Of a stretch of 12,711 bases of DNA, positions 6,601 to 12,711 are shown in pieces. Under the pieces are notes generated by a model. That model was not told where the DNA came from, did not search any database, and worked only from the letters and a program-made list of their open reading frames with translations. The position numbers were made by a program, and so were the translations under genes. The number at the start of each line of letters is the position of its first letter. The first letter of the stretch is position 1. Source of the stretch: Strigomonas culicis (taxonomy: Eukaryota; Euglenozoa; Kinetoplastea; Trypanosomatida; Trypanosomatidae); the NCBI GenBank assembly GCA_000482145.1, contig AUXH01000557.1, positions 1 to 12,711 on the forward strand, in the 5' to 3' direction.

Positions 6601-8591
6601 CTCGCGAGCGTCACGAAGAAGACCCGGCAGTGCTGCAGCTCCGCGCGCAGTGCCTCCTCGCGGTGCAGGCGGTCGGGATTGTTGTAGATCCCCTGCAGGT
6701 GCGCCTCCAGCCGCTGCGACGCCTTCGCGGCCGTCGTCGCGTCCGGTCCCCCCGCGCTCGGCGCGCCGCCGCCGCCACCGAGCCGGTTGGCGGGCGAGAA
6801 GACCCCCTCGAGGAAGCTGGGCACGATCTCTCGCTGCACCGTGCGGCGCTGCAGGCGGTAGAAGGCGTTGGTGGGGTGCGGCTGCCGCTCCTCGCCGGTC
6901 TCCGCCTTCATGATGCCCATCCACGTCAGCCGCGAGAAGCAGTCCATCGCCTGCGTCAGCGTCGCGGTGAGCGTCTGGCGCCGCTGCTGGCCCAGCTGCG
7001 ACTCGATGTCCTTGAGCAGGATGGAGAAGGCGCACTGGCCCTTGCGCTGCAGCGGAAACTTGCTGAAGGAGTTCGCCGCCGTGCCGGAGCCGATGATGTA
7101 GATGACGTTGTTGGACGACAGCGACAGCGGCTCGACGAACTGTCCCGTCAGGAGATCCTGCATCGGCGGGATCGCGCTGACGCCCGCCGCGGCGCGCACC
7201 GGCGCGGACACAAAGATGAGCGACCAGCGGTGCGTGTTCTTGCCCACGTTGGAGAGGCTGTGCGGCGGCGCCGGCGTGTCGGCGCCGCGGCGGCGCTCGC
7301 CCGTGATGGCCTGGCGCTGGTTGAGCGCCAGGATGCAGTCCGCCGCGGTGGCCAGCTGTACCTGCAGCAGCTCCTTGTTCAGCAGCCCACCCTTCGGCTG
7401 GAAGTTGAAGCTCGCCTGCAGGAAGTCTTGCGGCAGGCAGGATCCGGGGGTCGAGATGAAGTTCTTCCACTCCTCCGCGTAGGCGTTCAACACGGCGACC
7501 GTCAGCAGCTGCGGGTTCAGCGCCGTATCCTTCTTCTTCTTGGAGATGATCTCCCGCAGCTTCGTGTAGGAGAAGAAGAGGTGGTCCGCGTCCTCGTTGA
7601 GGCGCGGGTGGTAGCTGCCCGGCGGCGGCGGCGGCCGCCCCGGCCGCGCGCTGAAGATGGCGTTCATCAGGAGCGTCGCGTTGGGGTGCTCCAGCGTCGG
7701 CAGGAACAGCGCGAGGAAGGAGGCGCAGAACTGCGCCGACCAGTCCATGTAGGACGACTTCACCTCGTCCAGCCGGCACACAAGCCGCGCGCCGCTGGCG
7801 ATGTCCTCGAAGGTGACCTCGAAGTTCAGCGACGTGCGCTGGAGAGGGACGTACACCGCGATGGCGCGGAAGGCGCGGCCACTCGTGCGGGTGAGCGTGG
7901 CGAGCCGCAGGTTCAGCGCGCTCTCAAAATCCAGCAGCGACCCGATGACCGGCACGCTGCCGCCCGACGCCGCCTTCGCCTTGTCGCCACCGCCGCCACC
8001 GGCCGCGGCGGCCTCGTCCTCGCCGACGTCGGAGCCGAAGTCGCGCAGCTCCTGCACCTCCGCTGCGAGCTCCACCTGCTCCGCCTCGTCGAAGGCCGGC
8101 ATGGTCGTGCTGGGGGCGAGGTCCTCCGCTTCCGCCAGAGCGTCGGCCGCGCTCAGGTCGGCGTGCGGCGGCGCGTCGCGGTCCTCGGCGACGATCTCCT
8201 GCTCCCCCGCCTCGTCCACCTCCACCTCTTCTGCTGCTGCTGCTGCTGCTGCTGGTGGTGGCGGTGGCTGGGTGTGCTGCTGCTGGATGCGGTTGACGAT
8301 GCTCTGCTTAGCCGCCGACTTCTTCCTCGGCTTTTTCGCCTTGCCGCCACCCGGGGTGGCGGCGGGGGCCGCCGCCGCCGCCGCCGCCGCGCCGGGCACG
8401 CCGCGGCGGCGCCGCTGCTTCGGCGCCAGCCGCACGGCGGTGGGCTGCAGGAGCCCACCGCCGCCGCCGACACTCGCGAGTGGGTAAGACTGCGGCGCCG
8501 CGCCGCCCACCGGGGCGGTCGCCGTCGCATCCACGCGGAGGAGAGCGGCGGCGGTGGCAGCGACCGCCGTTCGCGCGAGAGAGCGCAACAT
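3681..8591 (-). CDS. POLIC: Mitochondrial DNA polymerase I-like protein, probably POLIC
   Basis: 1636 aa family-A DNA polymerase for kinetoplast DNA. Residues 1-28 are Arg-rich and Ala/Leu-rich with no acidic residue before Asp21, a typical mitochondrial presequence. Residues 29-210 are low complexity (Ala, Gly, Pro, then acidic), and 211-640 is an unassigned N-terminal region. The polymerase domain occupies about 845-1636: TATGRLSSQAPNLQNIP at 1328-1344; motif A DYSQLE with catalytic Asp1367 and Glu1372; the O-helix with Arg1427, Lys1431, Phe1435 and Tyr1439-Gly1440; motif C VHDC with Asp1579. A ~350-aa insertion (921-1275) splits thumb from palm. No intact DxE exonuclease motif is visible. 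In T. brucei, POLIC has an uncharacterised N-terminal region plus a POLA domain, a similar length (~1650 aa) and roles in minicircle replication and kDNA distribution. POLID is the main alternative; POLIB is shorter with an active exonuclease. The start follows a predicted splice acceptor by 58 nt with no intervening ATG; the stop is TAA. Family-A polymerase is near certain, the paralogue about 70%. Confidence 0.9.
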   Translation of the reverse strand: MLRSLARTAVAATAAALLRVDATATAPVGGAAPQSYPLASVGGGGGLLQPTAVRLAPKQRRRRGVPGAAAAAAAAPAATPGGGKAKKPRKKSAAKQSIVNRIQQQHTQPPPPPAAAAAAAEEVEVDEAGEQEIVAEDRDAPPHADLSAADALAEAEDLAPSTTMPAFDEAEQVELAAEVQELRDFGSDVGEDEAAAAGGGGGDKAKAASGGSVPVIGSLLDFESALNLRLATLTRTSGRAFRAIAVYVPLQRTSLNFEVTFEDIASGARLVCRLDEVKSSYMDWSAQFCASFLALFLPTLEHPNATLLMNAIFSARPGRPPPPPGSYHPRLNEDADHLFFSYTKLREIISKKKKDTALNPQLLTVAVLNAYAEEWKNFISTPGSCLPQDFLQASFNFQPKGGLLNKELLQVQLATAADCILALNQRQAITGERRRGADTPAPPHSLSNVGKNTHRWSLIFVSAPVRAAAGVSAIPPMQDLLTGQFVEPLSLSSNNVIYIIGSGTAANSFSKFPLQRKGQCAFSILLKDIESQLGQQRRQTLTATLTQAMDCFSRLTWMGIMKAETGEERQPHPTNAFYRLQRRTVQREIVPSFLEGVFSPANRLGGGGGAPSAGGPDATTAAKASQRLEAHLQGIYNNPDRLHREEALRAELQHCRVFFVTLASADVTAARRADNPFSSKNGITEAQTQLWSTLALPNPPPMALHEAEVDEKSGEVTAFVEPEDVLPVGLPLGPRDAPNPKDRAAGAILISWDVKRVLLFLRTSKKLRRFLFNGGRIWCAQYAQYLLKGFNHLHLGTMERTLLQYHDGPLRGPMHPLAKLKLIFEMQLEVAVNTRQLCSLLHRMDGLLASTEMESNGLQVESQTEVSRFANRLRLDHERLEKDLLDRILDFTKHMDDEVRQRINFRSPQDISTIIYGGALCRHLGMRFVPVRPTRYPITSLLPHAACHVTGTTLPEVYTQPAALLGETSGTAANTTPELAFTAAQVEGALRRAQELTRRATMEHLLPATAVVVLTVRARLGGLLEQVCLYCPGAPGDTPELNVRVAVDDILPMSDHPDLVTVPQLRELIVNYKPLKQILPHRRLGKKSYELRNVLILTNCTHEKLEPLVDTGVVRAIVEALLPPAAGRDEPGLPFERVCFADLHRAFPPPPQGVGDSFESDFTALTGSSDVTFSAKVNWDVHAGELMALSGLEGVLRALLSHCAAGMGTPRDAFRNTHPVPAALPEGVHGQEQASTPGMLWMVTPPNLRPILYRFLRGRTASSGADAMERVTVLLSPYKEIDLSFFAALQQLRFTEKKLQLFDEGCLFRAVLPENHDRVHGELCHCVTATGRLSSQAPNLQNIPKEQDLRRLIVSRFGRAGRMVEADYSQLEVVVLAALSRDSKMMQELREKIDFHCLRVSLMTKEPYADVVRKTKVEKDPGYVQLRQQAKVFSFQRQYGAGIATIATTTGLTEHEVERLIAAEESHYRELGHYYQLVKDCVEAGADRLLRMRTLDAALTNANARRVLMLTEPLYYFVVPTGSKFDFTKDRKSVPRLKNYPVQGLAGEIVQIMCGKIVRLFFEKKNYNNKAFLVNTVHDCVWVDCHEDVAADVVADLKQLMGNTQQVMDTLYPEMKLDVPFSAEVHQGPSLGELSS
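8231..8254 (-). repeat. (CTG/CAG)8 microsatellite in POLIC
   Basis: Eight perfect CTG units on the plus strand. In the POLIC frame they are read as GCA and encode most of an Ala x7 run at residues 114-120, in the low-complexity N-terminal region. Confidence 0.9.
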
Positions 8592-9434
8592 GCCGCTATT
8601 CTATAAGAGCTATGAAGACGAAGTAAATGTATGTGTATGTGTGAGAGTTCTATGGGTCGGCAAAACAAGAGGGAAGAAAGGAAAAAAAAAAGTGTGAAAC
8701 GAAAAGATTCTACAGTCCTTTTTTCTACGTTCTATAAACTTTTTTTTTTAGAGAGAAGTAGTGGGTGATAAACATACATTTTACATGTGGTTTGACGGTC
8801 TCATACAGCCTCGCAAGAACGTGGAGATATATCATACATCCACACGCCAACAGTTTTTTGATACTGTAGCCATACAATCATACATACACATATGTATTGG
8901 TTTATTTCTTAAATAATTATCTCTGTTACATTAAGAACTAGATCTGGCATACTTTTTTTTTAATAATAATAGTAATAATGAGAGTGAAAACAAACACCAA
9001 CGAAACAACAAAAATAAATAAATAAATAATATAGATGAAGAAGCGCAATAGAACATTATTATAATTATAAATAGAAGAGCAACAGAGCAATCTGAAAGAA
9101 CAACAATAATAATGAAGATGCGTCGCCACCCAACAAACAAAAAAAGGAGAAACCAAAACAAGAAAATGTATATCTCTATATCCGCTCAAAAAAGTGAGAT
9201 TACTTTTTTTTACTATTTTTTTTAACAAATGGAATTTTTATAGGCACGTTATACTTATTATAATTATCAAAGATCGTATAATTGGGAGTTTCTATGGTCG
9301 CAAAAAAAAAAGAAGAAGAAAAACAAAAGCATGGAAGGAACTGTGATGACATTGGTGAACACCAGATCCTCTTCTTTTTTTCTTCTTCTCTTTTCTTATT
9401 TGCTTCCCCTTTTCAGCTGCCGTCTGCTCTTCTC
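8592..9434. other. Intergenic region between the EDC4-like gene and POLIC
   Basis: 843 bp, AT-rich. It holds the EDC4-like 3' UTR and the POLIC leader and acceptor, plus an AAAT run near 9010-9028, a TAATAATAATAGTAATAAT tract at 8961-8979 identical to the first 19 bases of the window, and many poly-T/poly-A runs. Short frames here are low-complexity readings. No tRNA or other RNA gene recognised. Confidence 0.75.
8650..8692 (-). promoter_or_regulatory. Predicted trans-splice acceptor of the POLIC gene
   Basis: In minus sense a run of ten or more T followed by CCTTTCTTCCCTC (8692 to about 8665) leads to the first AG at 8651-8650. The resulting 58-nt leader has no ATG before the POLIC start, supporting that start codon. 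Confidence 0.7.
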
Positions 9435-12143
9435 TTACTTGATCAGCTTCTCCAGGTTCTTGAGCGTGCGCTGCGCGGCGGCGCTCGTGACCGCCTGACG
9501 CGCCGTCACAAGGAAGTGGCGGATGTCGCTCTGCAGTTGCTGCGCGTCGGCGGTGCGGCGCACCAGAAGATCGTCGCGCTCCGACAGCACGTCGAAAACG
9601 CACTCGGCAGCCGTCTGCGCCAGCCGCGCCAGGTCCTCCGGGCTGCTGGCGGCCTTCTCCAGCGCGCCGCGGCGCGTCATCTGCTGCATCAGCCGCAGCC
9701 ACGTGTCGTCCGAGATGCGGTCGTCGGCCATAATGTCCGAGTAGTGCTCCTCCGACAGGTGCTGCAGCACCTTCAGCGTCACCTGCAGCTGGCCACCGAA
9801 GGCGAGGTACTCGAGCGCCTCCGCGAGCTTGCCGTCGTCGGCGAGCTTCGTGGCGGTGCTGAGGATCGTCTCGGGCGTGGGGTGCGCGGCGCCGGCGAAG
9901 GTGCTGGCGACGGGGCCGCTGGCCTGGCCGGCGAGCGCGGGGCTCGCGGCGAGCTGCTCGCGCAGAGCCTTGAGCTGCTCGCGCGTATCGCTGACCTGCT
10001 CCATCGCGCGCACGTCGACCAAGTCGCGCAGGGCAACCTGCAGCCGCCGGTTATCCTCGACGAGTTGGTTCATCGAGGCGTTCATCTGCGCGAAGGTCTC
10101 GCGCATCTCGCGGCCCGCGAACTGCTCGAGGCGGCGGCGCACCTCGTCGATGAAGAAGTCCGTGCTCTCGCTGACCGCCTCGTCGAGCCGCTGCTTCAGC
10201 ACCTGGCGCTGGCCCTCGCGCACCTGGTCTCCGAGCGCGTGGCGCACGGCGCCGTCCAGCTCCGTGCGCAGCACATCGCGGATGCCGTGCGTGACGCCTT
10301 TTGCAATGTCCTGCGCGACCGGCGCCAGCAGCGATACAATGGCGTAGCTGTTGTACGCCTCCGCGTTCGCGCGGGCGTCGGCGGAGGGGCGCGCGCCGCC
10401 GGCGGGCGCGGGCGCGGGCGCACCCCGCTGCAGCTCCGTCATCTGCGCCTCCAGCGCGAGGTCGAGGAGCTGGTGGTAGTCGCGGTGCATCTGGTCCGGC
10501 GTCAGCTCGATGATCTGCTGCGCGTTCTTGAGGCGGTTCTGCAGACTCTCCAGCTCGCGCCGCACCTGCTCTTCGCTCTGGTACGTGGCGGCCGCGACGG
10601 GGCCGTCGGTGAACTGCGGCAGCAGCTGGTTCTGCAGCACCGCGCGCGCTGCCTGGAAGGTGGCCGAGGTGCCAGCCGGCAGGATGGGCGCCGCGCCGGC
10701 CGCAGCCGCGTAGCTCGCCGTCGTCGTGGGCGTCGGCACGGCGGCGGCGGCCGCCGCGGCCTGCTGCTGCTGCTGCTGCTGCTGGGAGCGCTGGAGGTGC
10801 ATCATGAGGTTGGAGATCGCGGACGAGGTCTCGCCGCCGCTGCTCTGCTGGTTGGCGGTCGGCGACGCGGCGGCGGCGCTGCCCGCCTCCTTCGCGGAGA
10901 GGATCGCTTTGTCGAAGGCCATGATGTCCGTGGGCGTCGAGACCGCCGGCCGACCGAGCGCGTCCAGCGCACCAGTGCTAGGCGCCGCCGCGGCCGTCTT
11001 GGGCGTGCCGGAGGCCGCTGCCGCCTCCGCGGGGGTGGGGGTGGTGGTGGGTGCCGCCGCCGCCGTGCTGTTGTTGTTGTTCGTGGTGCTCTCGAGGCTA
11101 GACAGCTGGTACATGTCAATCTGCGCGAGGGCGTCGACGAGCATCGAGCTGTAGCTACTCGTGTGGTGGAAGCATACGCTAGAGGCACGGACCTGCACCT
11201 GCACCTCGTACACGGACGTCCGTATCGCGCTCGCCGGCTCGACCTCGACCAGCGCCACCTTCTTCTCGTCGTTGAAGACGGCGAGCACGTTGCGGGAGCT
11301 GCGGATCGTGACGATGCTCGGCCCGCACGTCATGGTGCGCAGCAGCACCGGCTCGCCCTCGCCCGCCAGCCGCCAGTGCAGCAGCAGCTTGCCGCTGCTG
11401 ACCACCAGCTGCGCCGCGTGGCCGTCGCCCTCGAGCAGCTCGAGGCCGACGATAAGGTCGCCCTTCGCCGCCGGCCACGCCGGCGTCGTGCGGTTCAGCA
11501 GCGTGCACGCGACGGCGAGGTGCGCGTCGGTTGTGAAGGCGAACCAGCCCTTGTTGTCGATGCTGCAGAGGCTGCCAGCGGTCGTCTCGGCGCCGAGCTC
11601 GCGCAGCTCCTTGCTGTCCGCGGCGAGCGTCGCCTGCAGCGGCTCTGCCTCGAAGCGCTGGATCAGCTTGTTGCTTTCGAGCACGGCGGCTTTCTTGCCG
11701 TACAGGATGAGGAGGTCCGGCATGTGCACCTCCGTGTTGATGAAGAAGGCGAAGCTGCGGATGGTCACCGGGTCGCGCAGCTGGAAGTAGATCTTCACGC
11801 CCAGCGTCGGCTCGCCCGCGGTGTCCTTGTCCTCGGACACGACCCACACGAAGAACTCGTTCTCGGCCGCGCTGGCACCGACGTTGCTGCGGTAGTTCAC
11901 AAAGCGTATGTCATGGATCGGCTTGTTGTGGCCGCGCAGGCTGCCCTTCACGTTGTGCGCGCGCGAGATGAGGCGTATTGTGCGGCCGTTCTTGAGCGTG
12001 TATGCGAGATAGTGCTCCGAGTCCGCCAGCACGCGGGGGCGGTCTTGCTCCTCCTTGAAGATGGCCACCGTTGTCTTATAGACGTCAGTGCTACGCGCCA
12101 CCTCGCCGGTAGCGAGGAGGTCCACGGACGTCGTCGCGGCCAT
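9435..12143 (-). CDS. Ge-1/EDC4-like mRNA decapping scaffold, WD40 plus C-terminal helical domain
   Basis: 902 aa. Probably a cytoplasmic scaffold of the mRNA decapping and 5'-3' decay machinery. Residues ~15-330 read as a WD40-like propeller: YLAYTLKNGRTIRLISR at 45-61 followed by a GH...IHDIRF and FFVWVV blade, as in Ge-1 proteins. Residues 345-500 are low complexity (Asn, Thr/Pro, Ala) with Gln x8 at 454-461 followed by Ala x7. Residues 520-575 and ~640-735 are charged, heptad-like helices, probably coiled coils. Residues 755-902 are an all-helical tail resembling the Ge-1 C-terminal domain used for oligomerisation and P-body targeting. Kinetoplastids lack Dcp2 and decap with the ApaH-like phosphatase ALPH1 in a complex with XRNA; I recall an EDC4-like member of that complex but cannot tie this gene to it. 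The frame stays open upstream to an ATG at 12344, but that stretch precedes the predicted splice acceptor and reads as AT-rich non-coding DNA, so the ATG at 12143 is preferred. Alternative: another WD40/coiled-coil protein. Confidence 0.75.
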   Translation of the reverse strand: MAATTSVDLLATGEVARSTDVYKTTVAIFKEEQDRPRVLADSEHYLAYTLKNGRTIRLISRAHNVKGSLRGHNKPIHDIRFVNYRSNVGASAAENEFFVWVVSEDKDTAGEPTLGVKIYFQLRDPVTIRSFAFFINTEVHMPDLLILYGKKAAVLESNKLIQRFEAEPLQATLAADSKELRELGAETTAGSLCSIDNKGWFAFTTDAHLAVACTLLNRTTPAWPAAKGDLIVGLELLEGDGHAAQLVVSSGKLLLHWRLAGEGEPVLLRTMTCGPSIVTIRSSRNVLAVFNDEKKVALVEVEPASAIRTSVYEVQVQVRASSVCFHHTSSYSSMLVDALAQIDMYQLSSLESTTNNNNSTAAAAPTTTPTPAEAAAASGTPKTAAAAPSTGALDALGRPAVSTPTDIMAFDKAILSAKEAGSAAAASPTANQQSSGGETSSAISNLMMHLQRSQQQQQQQQAAAAAAAVPTPTTTASYAAAAGAAPILPAGTSATFQAARAVLQNQLLPQFTDGPVAAATYQSEEQVRRELESLQNRLKNAQQIIELTPDQMHRDYHQLLDLALEAQMTELQRGAPAPAPAGGARPSADARANAEAYNSYAIVSLLAPVAQDIAKGVTHGIRDVLRTELDGAVRHALGDQVREGQRQVLKQRLDEAVSESTDFFIDEVRRRLEQFAGREMRETFAQMNASMNQLVEDNRRLQVALRDLVDVRAMEQVSDTREQLKALREQLAASPALAGQASGPVASTFAGAAHPTPETILSTATKLADDGKLAEALEYLAFGGQLQVTLKVLQHLSEEHYSDIMADDRISDDTWLRLMQQMTRRGALEKAASSPEDLARLAQTAAECVFDVLSERDDLLVRRTADAQQLQSDIRHFLVTARQAVTSAAAQRTLKNLEKLIK
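10761..10784 (-). repeat. (CTG/CAG)8 microsatellite in the EDC4-like gene
   Basis: Eight perfect CTG units on the plus strand, read as CAG to give Gln x8 at residues 454-461, directly followed by Ala x7 from GCN codons. Confidence 0.9.
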
Positions 12144-12711
12144 CGTTGTATAAGGGGGCGGTGTGTGTGTGTGTGTGCGATGGAAAAGGATAGAACTATA
12201 TGAGATTTTTTTCTTTATTTTTATTTTTCGAACTGTGCACAAAGGAAAACAAGAAAAACAAAGAAGAGAGATTATGAGGAGAGAGAAATAAGAAGATGCT
12301 TGCTTTTCCTTTTTTTTTTGTTGTTGTGCTGTGGCGGTGCACATCCAATATGTGGCTGCTGCAGCACCACCGATTACAGAGTCACTGATAGTTCTTTTTT
12401 TTTGTTATTATTAAAGAAAAAAAGAGTATATGTGCATTTGAGATAACAGAAAATACAAAAAGAAAACATATACAAATGTCATGTAAAACCTAATTATAAA
12501 GAAACATTTTCTTTTTTAGGATTTTTTTAATTCTGTTGTTGTTGCTTCGACTATGTATATATATTGTATATATGTACATAGATATTAATTTTTTGTGTGT
12601 GTCTCAAAAAAAAAAAAAAAAGAAGAGTGACAGTGACACTATATATCGAATGCATTTTTTTTTGGTTTCACTTCCTTTTAGGTTTCATCATAACGAAGAA
12701 AAGAAAGAAAC
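12144..12711. other. Leader and upstream intergenic DNA of the EDC4-like gene
   Basis: 568 bp, AT-rich, with a (GT)n microsatellite at about 12162-12178 inside the predicted leader, the splice acceptor at 12234-12233, long A and T runs and a TATA-rich stretch near 12553-12585. No coding sequence is supported; it presumably includes the 3' UTR of the next gene upstream. Confidence 0.7.
12233..12270 (-). promoter_or_regulatory. Predicted trans-splice acceptor of the EDC4-like gene
   Basis: In minus sense a pyrimidine tract (12270 to 12241) is followed by TGTGCACAG, with the AG at 12234-12233. The leader would be 89 nt with no upstream ATG. A second AG lies further downstream after another short CT-rich stretch, so alternative use is possible. 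This acceptor is the main reason for choosing the ATG at 12143 over the upstream in-frame one. Confidence 0.6.

Noticed and set aside
3714..8606. Plus-strand open frames of 786 and 658 codons over POLIC
   Set aside because: Codon-complementary shadows of a gene with clear family-A motifs; their Arg/Leu/His-rich translations show no domain.
8931..9228. Two overlapping hydrophobic frames in the POLIC/EDC4-like intergenic region
   Set aside because: Ile/Leu/Phe strings from TAA/AAT and poly-T repeats; not real membrane proteins.
9282..12203. 973-codon plus-strand open frame over the EDC4-like gene
   Set aside because: Exact antisense shadow in the complementary frame; kept only as evidence of codon bias.
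12144..12344. 67-residue N-terminal extension of the EDC4-like protein from an ATG at 12344
   Set aside because: It lies largely upstream of the predicted splice acceptor at 12234-12233, has AT-rich non-coding composition, and would be removed by trans-splicing.

Overview
The window looks like nuclear DNA of a kinetoplastid flagellate, most likely a trypanosomatid. Three long intronless genes lie head to tail on the minus strand, as expected of a polycistronic unit read right to left. Each start codon is preceded, in the sense direction, by a polypyrimidine tract and a first AG, the layout of a spliced-leader trans-splicing acceptor. The gene content agrees: a family-A DNA polymerase of the kinetoplast (kDNA) type, a eukaryotic-type glutathione synthetase (a step towards trypanothione) and a Ge-1/EDC4-like mRNA-decay scaffold. 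Coding DNA is very GC-rich, while the DNA between genes is strikingly AT-rich and full of homopolymers and microsatellites. That contrast is sharper than I expect for Leishmania, but I cannot name the genus.

Layout in transcription order (right to left). 12711-12144: AT-rich upstream DNA and the leader of the first gene. 12143-9435: a 902-aa protein with an N-terminal WD40-like region, a low-complexity linker and a helical C-terminus, best read as an EDC4/Ge-1-like P-body scaffold. 9434-8592: AT-rich intergenic DNA. 8591-3681: a 1636-aa mitochondrial DNA polymerase I-like protein, probably POLIC, with a mitochondrial presequence, a long N-terminal region and an intact C-terminal polymerase domain carrying a large thumb insertion. 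3680-3288: intergenic DNA. 3287-1569: a 572-aa glutathione synthetase with all recognisable active-site residues. 1568-1: about 1.6 kb with no convincing protein gene, holding two diverged direct copies of a ~150-bp element, each just downstream (minus sense) of a strong polypyrimidine tract.

The three genes do not form a pathway. Polycistronic neighbours in kinetoplastids are usually functionally unrelated and controlled after transcription. From memory, POLIC and glutathione synthetase are also neighbours in Trypanosoma brucei, which supports the POLIC assignment but needs checking. The most interesting signals are the duplicated element in 1-750 (possible small spliced RNAs, a short peptide or a snoRNA-like RNA) and what look like two degenerate exonuclease-like modules in the polymerase, one of them inside the thumb insertion.
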